Positions 1 to 10,798 of a DNA stretch of 41,032 nt are shown here, in pieces. The stretch's first letter is position 1, and every line of letters begins with the position of its first letter. The notes beneath the pieces are model-generated. The model worked only from the letters and a program-made list of their open reading frames with translations, searched no databases and was not told the origin of the DNA. This DNA comes from a gamma proteobacterium symbiont of Bathyaustriella thionipta. GTDB taxonomy: Bacteria > Pseudomonadota > Gammaproteobacteria > GRL18. Made by a program: the position numbers and the translations under genes. The stretch covers positions 1-41,032 of the forward strand of contig JAHXHI010000304.1 in the NCBI GenBank assembly GCA_025656775.1, given 5' to 3'.

Positions 1-141
1 ATAGACATGTCGGTTTTAATAAATTACATAACTTTTCTGTCAAGCTTTTTTTTTCAATTTTTTTTAAATTTATGCTGAATAGTTACGAAAATCGTTTATT
101 AAATTTCATTTTCATTATTTATCATAAAGCATGTTATTGAA

Positions 142-411
142 TCACTGCCTGATATAAATAACATCATCACTTTCAGGTGTTATCATCTGCAATTTTTCTC
201 TTGCAATGCGCTCAATTCTTACGTGAGTTGCCCAGGTGTTTTGTTCCAGCTGCAATTTACCCCACTCAACTTCCATATCATCTCTTTGTTTTTCCTGCTG
301 CTGCAGTTCAACAAAGAGTTTTCGATTGTAATGCTTTACATAAACCACACTAATGGCAGATACAAAAGTAACAATCAGTAAAATCATTATAAATAATACT
401 TTACCACTCAT
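142..411 (-). CDS. ftsL: Cell division protein FtsL
   Basis: 89 aa, N-terminal TM followed by coiled coil (VELQQQEKQRDDMEVEWGKLQLEQNTWATHVRIERIAREKLQM); directly downstream of rsmH on the same strand. Confidence 0.9.
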   Translation of the reverse strand: MSGKVLFIMILLIVTFVSAISVVYVKHYNRKLFVELQQQEKQRDDMEVEWGKLQLEQNTWATHVRIERIAREKLQMITPESDDVIYIRQ

Positions 412-469
412 CTCGTTCCCCGCTTTAGTTAAGCTATATTCACTTATTTAACTTTTATGCAACGAAGAC

Positions 470-1417
470 TTATAACTTTTTAGCAACTCTCAATACGGCG
501 CTTCTGGCTCGAGGATTATCATCAAGCTCCTGTTTTCCCGCTTTAACTCTTTTACCTTCTAATTTCATTTTTCGGTTAACCGCTTCATCCATAATAGGCA
601 AGTCAGGGGGTAATTTTTCACCTTCGACCATTTTTTTAAAAAATCGTTTTACCTTTCGATCTTCTAAAGAATGAAAGCTTATCACCGCCAGAAGACCATT
701 CTTAGCCAGACAATGGTAACTTTGAGTTAAACATTCATCCAAATCACCTAACTCGTTATTAATAAAAATCCGTATCCCCTGAAAACTACGAGTGGCTGGA
801 TGTTTTTTCTTTTCCCAACGAGGATGAGCCTGCTTAACAATTTCTGCTAACTGTTTAGTATCATTAAGTACTTCATTTGCTCTTGCTAATACAATGGCTT
901 TAGCAATACGACGTGAGTAACGTTCCTCACCATATTCATACAACACTGCAGCAATCTCAGCTTCTTTTGCTTTATTGATCCATTGTGCAGCACTCATACC
1001 CTGCTGATCATTCATTCGCATATCCAATGGTCCGGATTGCTGAAAACTAAAACCTCTCTGTGGATCATCCAGTTGTGGCGAAGAAACGCCCAGGTCCAGT
1101 AATATTCCACTGATTTGACCGCATAATCCCTGAGTAACCAGATGTTCTTTCAGTTCTGCAAATGAGCCGTGATGTATACTGAAGCGCGGCTCATCTGCAA
1201 ATTTTTCTTCGGCTGTTGCTATTGCTTGCGGATCTTTGTCAAAAGCAATTAATCGGCCCGCATCACCCAAGCTTTCCATAATAAGTTGTGAATGACCGCC
1301 ACGGCCAAAAGTTCCATCGACATAAATACCATCAGGTTTTATCGCCAATGCCTCAATCGATTCACTGAGCAGCACAGGTTTGTGTTCATAATGTTCTGTG
1401 CTCATACTTGCACTCAT
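470..1417 (-). CDS. rsmH: 16S rRNA (cytosine1402-N4)-methyltransferase RsmH (MraW)
   Basis: HKPVLLSESIEAL, GTFGRGGHS, LDLGVSSPQLDDPQRGFSF, SFHSLEDRKVKRF motifs. Confidence 0.97.
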   Translation of the reverse strand: MSASMSTEHYEHKPVLLSESIEALAIKPDGIYVDGTFGRGGHSQLIMESLGDAGRLIAFDKDPQAIATAEEKFADEPRFSIHHGSFAELKEHLVTQGLCGQISGILLDLGVSSPQLDDPQRGFSFQQSGPLDMRMNDQQGMSAAQWINKAKEAEIAAVLYEYGEERYSRRIAKAIVLARANEVLNDTKQLAEIVKQAHPRWEKKKHPATRSFQGIRIFINNELGDLDECLTQSYHCLAKNGLLAVISFHSLEDRKVKRFFKKMVEGEKLPPDLPIMDEAVNRKMKLEGKRVKAGKQELDDNPRARSAVLRVAKKL

Positions 1418-1429
1418 ATTAGTAATACT

Positions 1430-1864
1430 TTATAAAGAAAGGGTTCCCAGCTCTGCTGGCAACTCTAACTCTTCATCATCTTGCCACTCACGATTCCAAC
1501 TATCTTCGTCCCAAACCTCAAATTTATTACCAATACCAACCAGAACCACTTGTTTATTCAAGCCGGTTATTTCTCTCAAATAAGGCGGAATATTAATTCG
1601 TCCGTTTTTATCCATATCACAATCTGCAGCATGTCCCAGATACAAACGTTGTATTCTGACGGCGGCTTTATTCACTGGCAGATTCGCCAGCTTGGTCTCT
1701 ACTTCTTTCCATTTGTTATGTGGATAGATAACGACTCGCTTTTCAGTATCTAAAGTAATAACCAGGTGACCGGCACAATCATCCACAAGGCGTTCTCGAT
1801 AGCGACTTGGGATCGCCATACGTCCTTTTGCATCAAGATTGAGTTTAGTTACACCATTTAACAC
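1430..1864 (-). CDS. mraZ: Transcriptional regulator MraZ
   Basis: Two SpoVT/AbrB-like repeats (LDAKGRMAIPSRYRERL; MDKNGRINIPPYLREITGL); first gene of the dcw cluster. Confidence 0.97.
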   Translation of the reverse strand: MLNGVTKLNLDAKGRMAIPSRYRERLVDDCAGHLVITLDTEKRVVIYPHNKWKEVETKLANLPVNKAAVRIQRLYLGHAADCDMDKNGRINIPPYLREITGLNKQVVLVGIGNKFEVWDEDSWNREWQDDEELELPAELGTLSL

Positions 1865-1960
1865 AGTAAGATACCGGAAAATTTTTATTAAATTCTGTTA
1901 TTTAATTTACAGTCAGTGAGTAGGCTCTGAGTGATTAAAAAGGCGTTATTTATTCTTTAG

Positions 1961-2018
1961 ATTCCACTTTAACCCATTTTAATCCAATTTGATCCAATTT
2001 GATCCACTTTACCCCACA
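1961..2018 (-). promoter_or_regulatory. Putative MraZ operator: six TGG boxes at 10-bp phase
   Basis: + strand CCA at 1964, 1974, 1984, 1994, 2004 and 2014; minus strand reads TGGGGTAAAG TGGATCAAAT TGGATCAAAT TGGATTAAAA TGGGTTAAAG TGGAA; about 100 bp upstream of the mraZ start. Confidence 0.75.
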
Positions 2019-2440
2019 ATTGCAACTATAGAATTTGTTTGAGGCCAGGTCAAGTAAAATCGAATATTATTTTAATTTCTTTCTTTTATGACAATAACTT
2101 AGCCCTTAATTCATTAGATTTTATAAGGATGATTTACTATTAAATCAGTAAGTTATTGTCATCTATTGATAAAACATTTAATAATAGGCGTATTGAAAAA
2201 AATTCTAGGAATAAATCGTAGGGAAAACTGGAAATTATGATTATACGGTGATTCGTTTAATTTTATGATTAAAGGCTTAATTAACCCTGTTTAACAAATA
2301 AAAAACGAGAAAAACACTATATTTAGATAAATAATAACAACAAAAACACTATATAATGTACTTTGTTTTTTGTACAAAAATAAAAAATAATCATTAGGAA
2401 ATGCGGGTCTAAAGCGCGTAAATTACAGCGGTTAATAAAA

Positions 2441-2820
<380 letters not shown>

Positions 2821-2897
2821 TTATCCTTGAATATATGAAATAAATCTACTCTGATTTTTATACAGTCGATACTCAATAAAACAAATGAGCACAAATA

Positions 2898-3785
2898 TTA
2901 TTCAGAATTTTTCAGAGCCAGGGCAAAGTGATAGATTTTTTTCTTCTTTTCACCACTAATATCAGCCGTCAGCTTTACTGCCTGTTTTAAAGATAACTCT
3001 TGAAGCAATACTCTTAACGTATGTTCTGCTAGTTCACTCAGTGTTTCACCTTCTGGTGCCTGAAATCCCTGCACCACAAGCACAATTTCACCTTTTTGCT
3101 GGTTAGCATCTGCTATGATCCAATCACGTAATGCTTTGGCACTAGCATTTTTGATTGTTTCAAAGGTTTTAGTCAGTTCTCGTGCTAACACAACAGTGCG
3201 TTGTTCACCCAATTCAGAGCATAAATCATTTAATGACTCAACAATCCGATGGGGTGTTTCATAAAAAACCATCGTACGCGGCTCTTTTTGTCTTTGTGCA
3301 TAAAAAGCTTTGCGCGGGCCCCCTTTAGAGGGCACAAAACCTTCAAAACAAAATTTATCCGTAGCCAGACCTGCTGCAGATAATGCCGCAATCAATGCAC
3401 TGGGACCTGGAACAGGTGTTACTGTAATTTTTTCCTGATGCGCCAGCTTGACTAAAAAGTACCCTGGGTCACTCACCAGTGGTGTGCCTGCATCAGAAAT
3501 CAGCGCAATATCACTGCCTTCTTTAATTTGTTGAATTATTTTTTCTGAAAACTGTCTTTCATTATGTTCATGCAATGCAATGCAATGCGTGTTAATATCT
3601 AGCTGTTTCAACAGGCGACCACTATGACGAGTATCTTCTGCAGCGATTTTGTCCACATTTTTTAAAACAGCGACCGCTCTTGGTGATATGTCCTGCAGGT
3701 TTCCAATCGGTGTTGCGACAATATATAATTGACCTGAGCGCTTATTAACAGAAGCAGTAACACCATCATGGTGAGTTGTATTCAT
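2898..3785 (-). CDS. rsmI: 16S rRNA (cytidine1402-2'-O)-methyltransferase RsmI
   Basis: GQLYIVATPIGNLQDISPRAVAVLKNVD, AAEDTRHSGRLL, ISDAGTPLVSDPGY. Confidence 0.96.
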   Translation of the reverse strand: MNTTHHDGVTASVNKRSGQLYIVATPIGNLQDISPRAVAVLKNVDKIAAEDTRHSGRLLKQLDINTHCIALHEHNERQFSEKIIQQIKEGSDIALISDAGTPLVSDPGYFLVKLAHQEKITVTPVPGPSALIAALSAAGLATDKFCFEGFVPSKGGPRKAFYAQRQKEPRTMVFYETPHRIVESLNDLCSELGEQRTVVLARELTKTFETIKNASAKALRDWIIADANQQKGEIVLVVQGFQAPEGETLSELAEHTLRVLLQELSLKQAVKLTADISGEKKKKIYHFALALKNSE

Positions 3786-3808
3786 TTAAATTAACCCCAA
3801 TTAAAAAA

Positions 3809-5776
3809 ATGTCTAAATTTTATCAATATATTTCAATTTTCATTATTATTCTTTTTGTCAGTGGTTGCGGCGGTTCATTATCGGTCAAAAAAGAGACTCA
3901 AAAAACCGAGACCGATTCTGACTTACAAGATTTTAATGCCACAACTATCAGTGCAATGAATACCGATGAAAAAATTGCATTTGCTGAAAAATTATTTGCA
4001 TCAGCTCAATCTCAAGCCTATGCTAGTCCACAAAGAAATACGCACTTAAGCAATGCCTTATTATTATGCACTCAAATTTTGCTTGACTCTCATCAAGCAA
4101 CACTGGCTCGTGATCAGAGTCTTGCTCAAATTAGTCCAGAGCAATATGACTATTCCTTACAGCTTGCGCAAAAAATAACGGCCCAGATTAATACACAATC
4201 ACTGTCTTTTGAACAACAGAATCAATATCTGCTCATGTCAGCGGTAGTTAGCTTAACAAATTATCAACCAGAAAAAACACTCATTCAGCTGAACCAGGAC
4301 TTTAATTCAGGCTTAGCTGAACTGTGGTCAATATATCATCAATTACGAGCAATGGCTGAGTTTCAATCAGGTCAGCAAGAAAAAGCGGTCAAAGAATTAA
4401 TTATCCGTCATGGTTATCTTTCTATAGCGCAAGAAAAACAAATCAATCAGCAATTAATCTGGAATTATCTTGCGGGTCTGAACACTGAGAACATTAACAT
4501 CACATCAAACACAGATGAGAGTGAACGTATGTATTCAGGCTGGCTAGAGTTAGCCAGGATTTTACGTGATTCACATGATCCACAAACCTTAAATCATTCG
4601 ATTAATTTTTGGCTTCAGAGCCATCCTGCCCATCAAGCCGATCGCGTATTTATTGACCACATCATACAAACACGTCAGGCTTCTATTTTAACCCTGAAAC
4701 AGGTTGCTGTCTTATTACCATTACAGGGAAAGCTGGCCAAGCCTGCTAAGGCCGTATTGGAAGGTATTATAGCGTCACACTATAATTCCCCTTTATCTGC
4801 TCATCTGCAACTACGTTTCTATGATACAGGTGGTGGTGAACCTGTCTGGATGACTTATCAGGAAGCACTTAATGATGGCGCTGATTTTGTTATTGGCCCC
4901 TTAGCGAAAAGTAATCTTGAAGTACTTGCCCAATCAAACCAGTTAGATATCCCAACTCTGGCTTTAAACAGTCTTGAGAATAGCAAAAATCAAACACCTG
5001 AGACATTATTTCAGTTTGGTCTGTCACCCGAATCTGCAGCGCGTATGGTTGCTGACAAAGCACGAAAAGATGGTCATTATTTTGCAGCAATAATGGCCCC
5101 TGATAGTGCATGGGGAAAGCGTATGAATAAAGCCTTCAGTACACAATGGGAAAAATCAGGTGGCGTGATTGCCGACAGCATCAACTATCAATCACAGGCT
5201 CATGACTTCTCTGATTCAATTAAAGCAATGTTCAATATTGATCAGAGTGAATCTCGCAGCAAGGAAATCAGCCGTACAATTGGCCGAAAATTAGAGTTTA
5301 CACCCAGACGACGCCAGGATATTGATATGCTTTTCATGGCGGCATTACCAAGACAGGCCAAACAAATTCCGCTGCAGGTAATCTATCACCATGGTGAATC
5401 TGTGCCAATTTATTCCACTGCCCACATTGTCGCTAACTACCATGATGCCAGACAGAATATTGATATGGATGGAGTCAACTTTTCTGATATGCCTTTTCTC
5501 TTAGGCAGCACGGAAAATACCACCAGCCAGCAAAATACTTATCAAAATTCCTTATATCAGCGTTTATTTGCAATGGGTGTGGATAGCTACCAATTAGCAC
5601 CTTATGTTAATTTTCTCTATAAGAATCCCTCTGAATCATATGCTGGTGATACCGGACAAATTACCATTGACCATAATGGTCATATTATTCGTGCCTTACC
5701 ATGGGCGACTTTTGATCAAGGTAATATAAAGTTAATCAATATGGAAATTAACCAGGACAATGCTTCGCTTTATTAA
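3809..5776 (+). CDS. lpoA: Penicillin-binding protein activator LpoA (lipoprotein)
   Basis: Lipobox FVSGCGG; C-terminal periplasmic-binding-like domain (VAVLLPLQGKLAKPAKAVLEGI, FVIGPLAKSNLEVLA); rsmI/lpoA/yraN synteny. Start set at the internal ATG preceding MSKFYQY. Confidence 0.92.
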   Translation: MSKFYQYISIFIIILFVSGCGGSLSVKKETQKTETDSDLQDFNATTISAMNTDEKIAFAEKLFASAQSQAYASPQRNTHLSNALLLCTQILLDSHQATLARDQSLAQISPEQYDYSLQLAQKITAQINTQSLSFEQQNQYLLMSAVVSLTNYQPEKTLIQLNQDFNSGLAELWSIYHQLRAMAEFQSGQQEKAVKELIIRHGYLSIAQEKQINQQLIWNYLAGLNTENINITSNTDESERMYSGWLELARILRDSHDPQTLNHSINFWLQSHPAHQADRVFIDHIIQTRQASILTLKQVAVLLPLQGKLAKPAKAVLEGIIASHYNSPLSAHLQLRFYDTGGGEPVWMTYQEALNDGADFVIGPLAKSNLEVLAQSNQLDIPTLALNSLENSKNQTPETLFQFGLSPESAARMVADKARKDGHYFAAIMAPDSAWGKRMNKAFSTQWEKSGGVIADSINYQSQAHDFSDSIKAMFNIDQSESRSKEISRTIGRKLEFTPRRRQDIDMLFMAALPRQAKQIPLQVIYHHGESVPIYSTAHIVANYHDARQNIDMDGVNFSDMPFLLGSTENTTSQQNTYQNSLYQRLFAMGVDSYQLAPYVNFLYKNPSESYAGDTGQITIDHNGHIIRALPWATFDQGNIKLINMEINQDNASLY

Positions 5777-6140
5777 GGATCATAATCAAAAAGGCCAATT
5801 GGCTGAAAACCTTGCTTTAAAGTATTTACAAAAACAGGGTTTAACACGTTTACAGGAAAATTTTTCTTGTAAGCATGGTGAAATTGACCTTATTATGTTT
5901 GATAATGAATTTATCGTCTTTATTGAGGTCAGATATCGTAAGAAAACTCAATTTGGTCATCCACTAGAGACAATTAATGATGCTAAGCAGAAAAAGATAC
6001 TGAAAGCTGTCCAGTATTTTTTAATAAAGCACCCTGAATTTAATCACCTGGCTTGTCGTATTGATGCTGTGGCACTCTACTCTCAGGATCAATCCAGAGA
6101 GGAGCAAATTGACTGGATCCAAAATGCCATACAGGCTTGA
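5760..6140 (+). CDS. yraN: YraN / UPF0102 family endonuclease-like protein
   Basis: GQLAENLALKYLQKQGL, ENFSCKHGEIDLIMFDNEFIVFIEVRYRK. Confidence 0.94.
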   Translation: MLRFIKDHNQKGQLAENLALKYLQKQGLTRLQENFSCKHGEIDLIMFDNEFIVFIEVRYRKKTQFGHPLETINDAKQKKILKAVQYFLIKHPEFNHLACRIDAVALYSQDQSREEQIDWIQNAIQA

Positions 6141-6166
6141 CAATATAACCCGAAAAAGGACAATAA

Positions 6167-6757
<591 letters not shown>

Positions 6758-6800
6758 TTTTTATTAAATACATTTTTTTCAATTTTGACCGGGTTTATTT

Positions 6801-7397
6801 ATGAAATCATTTACACTTACTTTTCTCATTATTAGCGTTGCTTATTTACTAAACGGTTGTACTACAGCAGTCATCGGCGGTGCTGTAGCCGGTACTTCTG
6901 TCGCCCTTGATAATCGAACAACAGGGGATTATGTTGAAGACCAGAATATCAAGTCTAAATTTGCCTATCTTTATTATCAAGATGATGAGCTAAGTGATCA
7001 AACACACATTAATGTGACCAGCTATAATCGCCAGATACTTATCACAGGTGAAGTCCTCACAGAGCAACAAAAACAAAAATTGAGCGATATTGCCAGTCAA
7101 ATAAAAAATGTTCGTAAGTATTTCAATGAAGTCACGATTGGTAAGCCCTCTTCAATGAGTACACGTACTAATGACTCCTATCTTACAAGTAAAATCAAAA
7201 CATCTGTTTTTACCAATATGAAGGAACTTGATGGCGCTCAGGTAAAAGTTGTCACTGAAAGCGGCAGCGTATTTTTGATGGGTCTGGTTACACCCTCACA
7301 GGGTAATCAAATCACAGAAATTGCACGTACAACTCGCGGTGTCAAACGCGTTATTAAATTATTTGAATACCCAGTTCCCCAAGACAAACGGATTTAA
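6801..7397 (+). CDS. dolP: BON-domain outer-membrane lipoprotein DolP (YraP)
   Basis: Lipobox LLNGCTT, two BON domains (INVTSYNRQILITGEV; VKVVTESGSVFLMGLVT). Confidence 0.9.
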   Translation: MKSFTLTFLIISVAYLLNGCTTAVIGGAVAGTSVALDNRTTGDYVEDQNIKSKFAYLYYQDDELSDQTHINVTSYNRQILITGEVLTEQQKQKLSDIASQIKNVRKYFNEVTIGKPSSMSTRTNDSYLTSKIKTSVFTNMKELDGAQVKVVTESGSVFLMGLVTPSQGNQITEIARTTRGVKRVIKLFEYPVPQDKRI

Positions 7398-7402
7398 CTC
7401 CC

Positions 7403-8785
7403 CTGAATACTCAATTTCGCGCTCAACTTGAACAATTATTCAGCCCTGAAGATCGATTATTAGATCAGTCACTTTGCTGGACTTATGGTTACGATAACAG
7501 CCGTCTCCATGCATTACCTGAGGCCGTTCTTTTTGCCCGTAATCACCAGCAAATCGTTAACTTAGTCAAGTTATGCCGACAATATCAGGTTCCGATTATT
7601 AGTCGTGGTGCCGGAACCGGAACCACAGGTGCCACGGTTCCTTACACTGGCGGTATTATTCTTTCTTTTGAGCGTATGACGCAGATTCTAAACATTGATC
7701 CCGCAAACCGATTCATTGCAACTGAGCCGGGGGTCACCAATCAAGCCATTCAGGAAGCTGCTGGCGCTCATAATTTTTTCTGGGCTCCCGATCCAACCAG
7801 TAGTGCTATCTGTACAGTTGGTGGTAATCTGGCTTATAACTCAGCAGGACCAAGAGCCGTCAAGTATGGTACCACCCGGGACAATGTTCTTGAACTTACA
7901 CTGGTAACGGGTAAGGGCGATACACTGCATACCGGGGTTAAAACAACTAAAGGCGTGGTTGGCTATGATTTAACACGCTTACTCATTGGTTCAGAAGGAA
8001 CCTTAGGCATTATCACCCAGGCGACATTAAAATTAATTCCTGTTTCAGATGATAAACGTACCTTACAAATCACTTATGATTCAATACATAGTGCTGCTCA
8101 GGCCGTATCTGACATTATGGCACAGCCAATAATTCCCTGTGCTCTGGAATTTATTGATAAACATGCTATTGAGATGATCAGGGATTATTCTTCTGCACAC
8201 TTACCCTCTAATGCCGGAGCCATGCTGATGGTTGAGCTGGATGGCAGTAAAGGCGCACTTGACGAAGGCTTACAATCAATTATCTCAGCCGCAAAGAATA
8301 AGGGCTGTCTGGCAATTAATAATGCTCAATCTGAACAGGAAATTAAAGCACTCTGGGAAACACGTAAAGCACTTTCTCCTGCGCTGAGAAAAATAGCGCC
8401 TAAGAAAATTAATGAAGACGTTGTTGTACCGGTATCCAGAATTCCTGAATTAATTGAGGGGCTTGACCAGCTTTCCCAAAAATATGGTATTCCTATCGTT
8501 AATTTTGGACATGCAGGAAACGGTAATATCCATGTTAATCTGCTTACAGATCCCGATGATGCAAAGCTGCAGATTAAAGCACAAGAATGTCTTGAGGACG
8601 TATTTCGATTAGTACTTGAACTTGACGGTACCCTTTCAGGCGAGCACGGTATTGGTTTGGTTAAAAAAGATTATGTAGGCAAAGAACTCGATGCAATGAG
8701 TTTAGCTTATATGAAAGCAATTAAAGAACAATTTGATCCTGATAATATTTTAAATCCGGGAAAAAGTTTCCCCGATTCAAAATAG
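7403..8785 (+). CDS. FAD-binding oxidase (GlcD / D-lactate dehydrogenase-like)
   Basis: Frame open from 7367; the PCMH FAD domain (PEAVLFARNHQQIVNLVKLCRQYQVPIISRGAGTGTTGATVPYTGGIILS) lies upstream of the first ATG (7676). C-terminus NFGHAGNGNIHVN, DGTLSGEHGIGLVKK. Start provisionally CTG 7403. Confidence 0.9.
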   Translation: MNTQFRAQLEQLFSPEDRLLDQSLCWTYGYDNSRLHALPEAVLFARNHQQIVNLVKLCRQYQVPIISRGAGTGTTGATVPYTGGIILSFERMTQILNIDPANRFIATEPGVTNQAIQEAAGAHNFFWAPDPTSSAICTVGGNLAYNSAGPRAVKYGTTRDNVLELTLVTGKGDTLHTGVKTTKGVVGYDLTRLLIGSEGTLGIITQATLKLIPVSDDKRTLQITYDSIHSAAQAVSDIMAQPIIPCALEFIDKHAIEMIRDYSSAHLPSNAGAMLMVELDGSKGALDEGLQSIISAAKNKGCLAINNAQSEQEIKALWETRKALSPALRKIAPKKINEDVVVPVSRIPELIEGLDQLSQKYGIPIVNFGHAGNGNIHVNLLTDPDDAKLQIKAQECLEDVFRLVLELDGTLSGEHGIGLVKKDYVGKELDAMSLAYMKAIKEQFDPDNILNPGKSFPDSK

Positions 8786-8819
8786 TGAAGACTGAACCGT
8801 TAACCCTGTTCAGCCGAAA

Positions 8820-9212
8820 TTATTTAACCAAAGTCAGATGAGGTTTTTGAGGTGATTCATCTTTTCCCCGAGTTGGATCAGGTGAGAGTGGATCATCATC
8901 TGTGTTTTCTTCAGGAAACATCATTCCTCGGCCGTTTTCTTTTGAATAGAGCGCTAATGCTGCCATTATAGGGACATTAACAATCATTGGCTTACCACCA
9001 AAGCGTGCATTAAAACTCACACCTTCATTGGTTAATTCCAAATCTCTTGTTGCGGTCAAACTAATATTTAAAATGATTTTGCCATCTTGTACATGCTCAA
9101 GAGGAACGGTAACGCCTTCTGCTTTCGCATCAACAAGTAAATACGGAGTCTGCTCATTATCAATGAGCCAATCATAAATTCCACGTAATAAATAGGGGCG
9201 ACTTGGAGTCAT
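8820..9212 (-). CDS. sspB: ClpXP protease specificity-enhancing factor SspB
   Basis: MTPSRPYLLRGIYDWLIDNEQTPYLLVDA; C-terminal hydrophobic tail HLTLVK resembling the ClpX-binding XB motif; downstream of sspA. Confidence 0.94.
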   Translation of the reverse strand: MTPSRPYLLRGIYDWLIDNEQTPYLLVDAKAEGVTVPLEHVQDGKIILNISLTATRDLELTNEGVSFNARFGGKPMIVNVPIMAALALYSKENGRGMMFPEENTDDDPLSPDPTRGKDESPQKPHLTLVK

Positions 9213-9313
9213 AGATAACCTGTTTATTTCATTTAAACATATACCTGTCATTATTAAATAAAATAACGACAGGATTATTGGGCCCTATCCTGGAGCTTGT
9301 CCAGAATAAGAGT

Positions 9314-9934
9314 TTACATATCTTCTTCGATGTCAGAAAGACTTTCCTGAAATGATTCTCTTTCAAAAATACGCTGAGCATACTGAGTTACGGCAATAGC
9401 TGATTCTGGTAATTCAATGCACATTTCATTTAAACGCCATAAAATAGGTGCAAGGGCACAATCAACTAAGGTAAATTCATCTGACATAAAATAAGGTTTC
9501 TGTTCAAAAACAGGGGCAATTGTCGATAAACTTTCACGCAATTCTTTTCTTTGCTTGACACCTTGCTTTTCTGTTTTGCCTATTAGCTTTTCAACCAAAG
9601 GGTCCCAGTCTTTTTTGATTCGGATCAGCAGCATTTTCAATTTTGCACGTTTGACAGGATCAACAGGCATTAGTGGTGGATGAGGAAAACGCTCATCCAG
9701 ATACTCCATAATTAATTGAGCATCATAGAGTACCAAATCACGATCCACTAAAGTAGGTGCTGAATGATAGGGATTTAAATCAATTAAATCTTCCGGCAGA
9801 TTATCAGGGTCAATATTAACAATTTCATGGTTAATGCCTTTTTCAGCCAAAACCATTCTTACTCGATGACTCAAAAGATCATTTCCGTCAGAAAACAGGG
9901 TCATGATTGATCTTCTGTTAGTAAGTTGAGTCAT
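9314..9934 (-). CDS. sspA: Stringent starvation protein A (GST fold)
   Basis: TLFSDGNDLLSHRVRMVLAEKGINHEIVNID, LVDRDLVLYDAQLIMEYLDERFPHPPLMPVDP; GGAGGAA Shine-Dalgarno before the ATG at 9934. Confidence 0.94.
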   Translation of the reverse strand: MTQLTNRRSIMTLFSDGNDLLSHRVRMVLAEKGINHEIVNIDPDNLPEDLIDLNPYHSAPTLVDRDLVLYDAQLIMEYLDERFPHPPLMPVDPVKRAKLKMLLIRIKKDWDPLVEKLIGKTEKQGVKQRKELRESLSTIAPVFEQKPYFMSDEFTLVDCALAPILWRLNEMCIELPESAIAVTQYAQRIFERESFQESLSDIEEDM

Positions 9935-10060
9935 AGTTCCTCCATAGGTAAATCTTAAACGCAAACAGGGGGCATGAAAGCCCCCTTAAAATAATTGCTT
10001 TACCCTATTTGTCTAGCAATGAAAAAGAGGATAAACAATCACAAATTTCAAATGTGATGA

Positions 10061-10798
10061 TTAATGAACATCTTTCCAATAATCTTTTTTCATTGCATAG
10101 GCAAAGCCAAAAAAGATAAACAAAAAGACAAGTACATAAATACCTAATGACTTACGATAGCTTTGATTAGGCTCACCAATATAGGACAAAAATGCAACCA
10201 AATCACGAATCATCGTATCAAATTCTTCTGGCTCCATGGTGCCTTTTTCAACCACCTCAACGCCAACAAGAACCTTGGTACCATCATGCTCTTCATAGAC
10301 TGGCTTTTTAACACCTTCCTGTTTCCAAAAGACATTAGGCATACCAACATCTTTGAAAATAACATTATTCTGCCCTGTTGTCTTGGCACTATCGGCATAG
10401 AAACCGGTTAAATAAGTGTATAACCAGTCAACACCTCTTGAGCGTGCAACCAGTGATAGATCCGGCGGAACAGCACCAAAAGCTTCTTTGGAATACTCTT
10501 CAGTCATCGTAGCAGTCATTGTGCTACCGAACTTAACACCAAGGTGATTCAAATTGTCCATCACTTCCGCTTCATTCATACCCAGATCATCTGCAACGCG
10601 GTTAAAACGCACAAACTTGGCTGAGTGACAGCTCAGACAGTAATCAGTAAAGACTTTTGCACCACGTTGTAGTGAAGCCATATCATCAACATCGACATTA
10701 GCAGGAGATTTAGGATATCCACCGCCAGCAGCCATTACCAGACCACTACTTATCATTGCTATTGTTGTTAATAGCAGAACCAGGATTGTCTTTTTCAT
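10061..10798 (-). CDS. petC: Ubiquinol-cytochrome c reductase, cytochrome c1
   Basis: CLSCHSAKFVRFNR heme motif, C-terminal TM; last gene of petABC. Confidence 0.96.
   Translation of the reverse strand: MKKTILVLLLTTIAMISSGLVMAAGGGYPKSPANVDVDDMASLQRGAKVFTDYCLSCHSAKFVRFNRVADDLGMNEAEVMDNLNHLGVKFGSTMTATMTEEYSKEAFGAVPPDLSLVARSRGVDWLYTYLTGFYADSAKTTGQNNVIFKDVGMPNVFWKQEGVKKPVYEEHDGTKVLVGVEVVEKGTMEPEEFDTMIRDLVAFLSYIGEPNQSYRKSLGIYVLVFLFIFFGFAYAMKKDYWKDVH

Noticed and set aside
2040-2440. 400-bp noncoding region with AAAACACTATAT repeated and TTTTTGTACAAAAA palindrome
   Set aside because: Too short and A/T-rich to separate from background; no ORF or recognisable RNA
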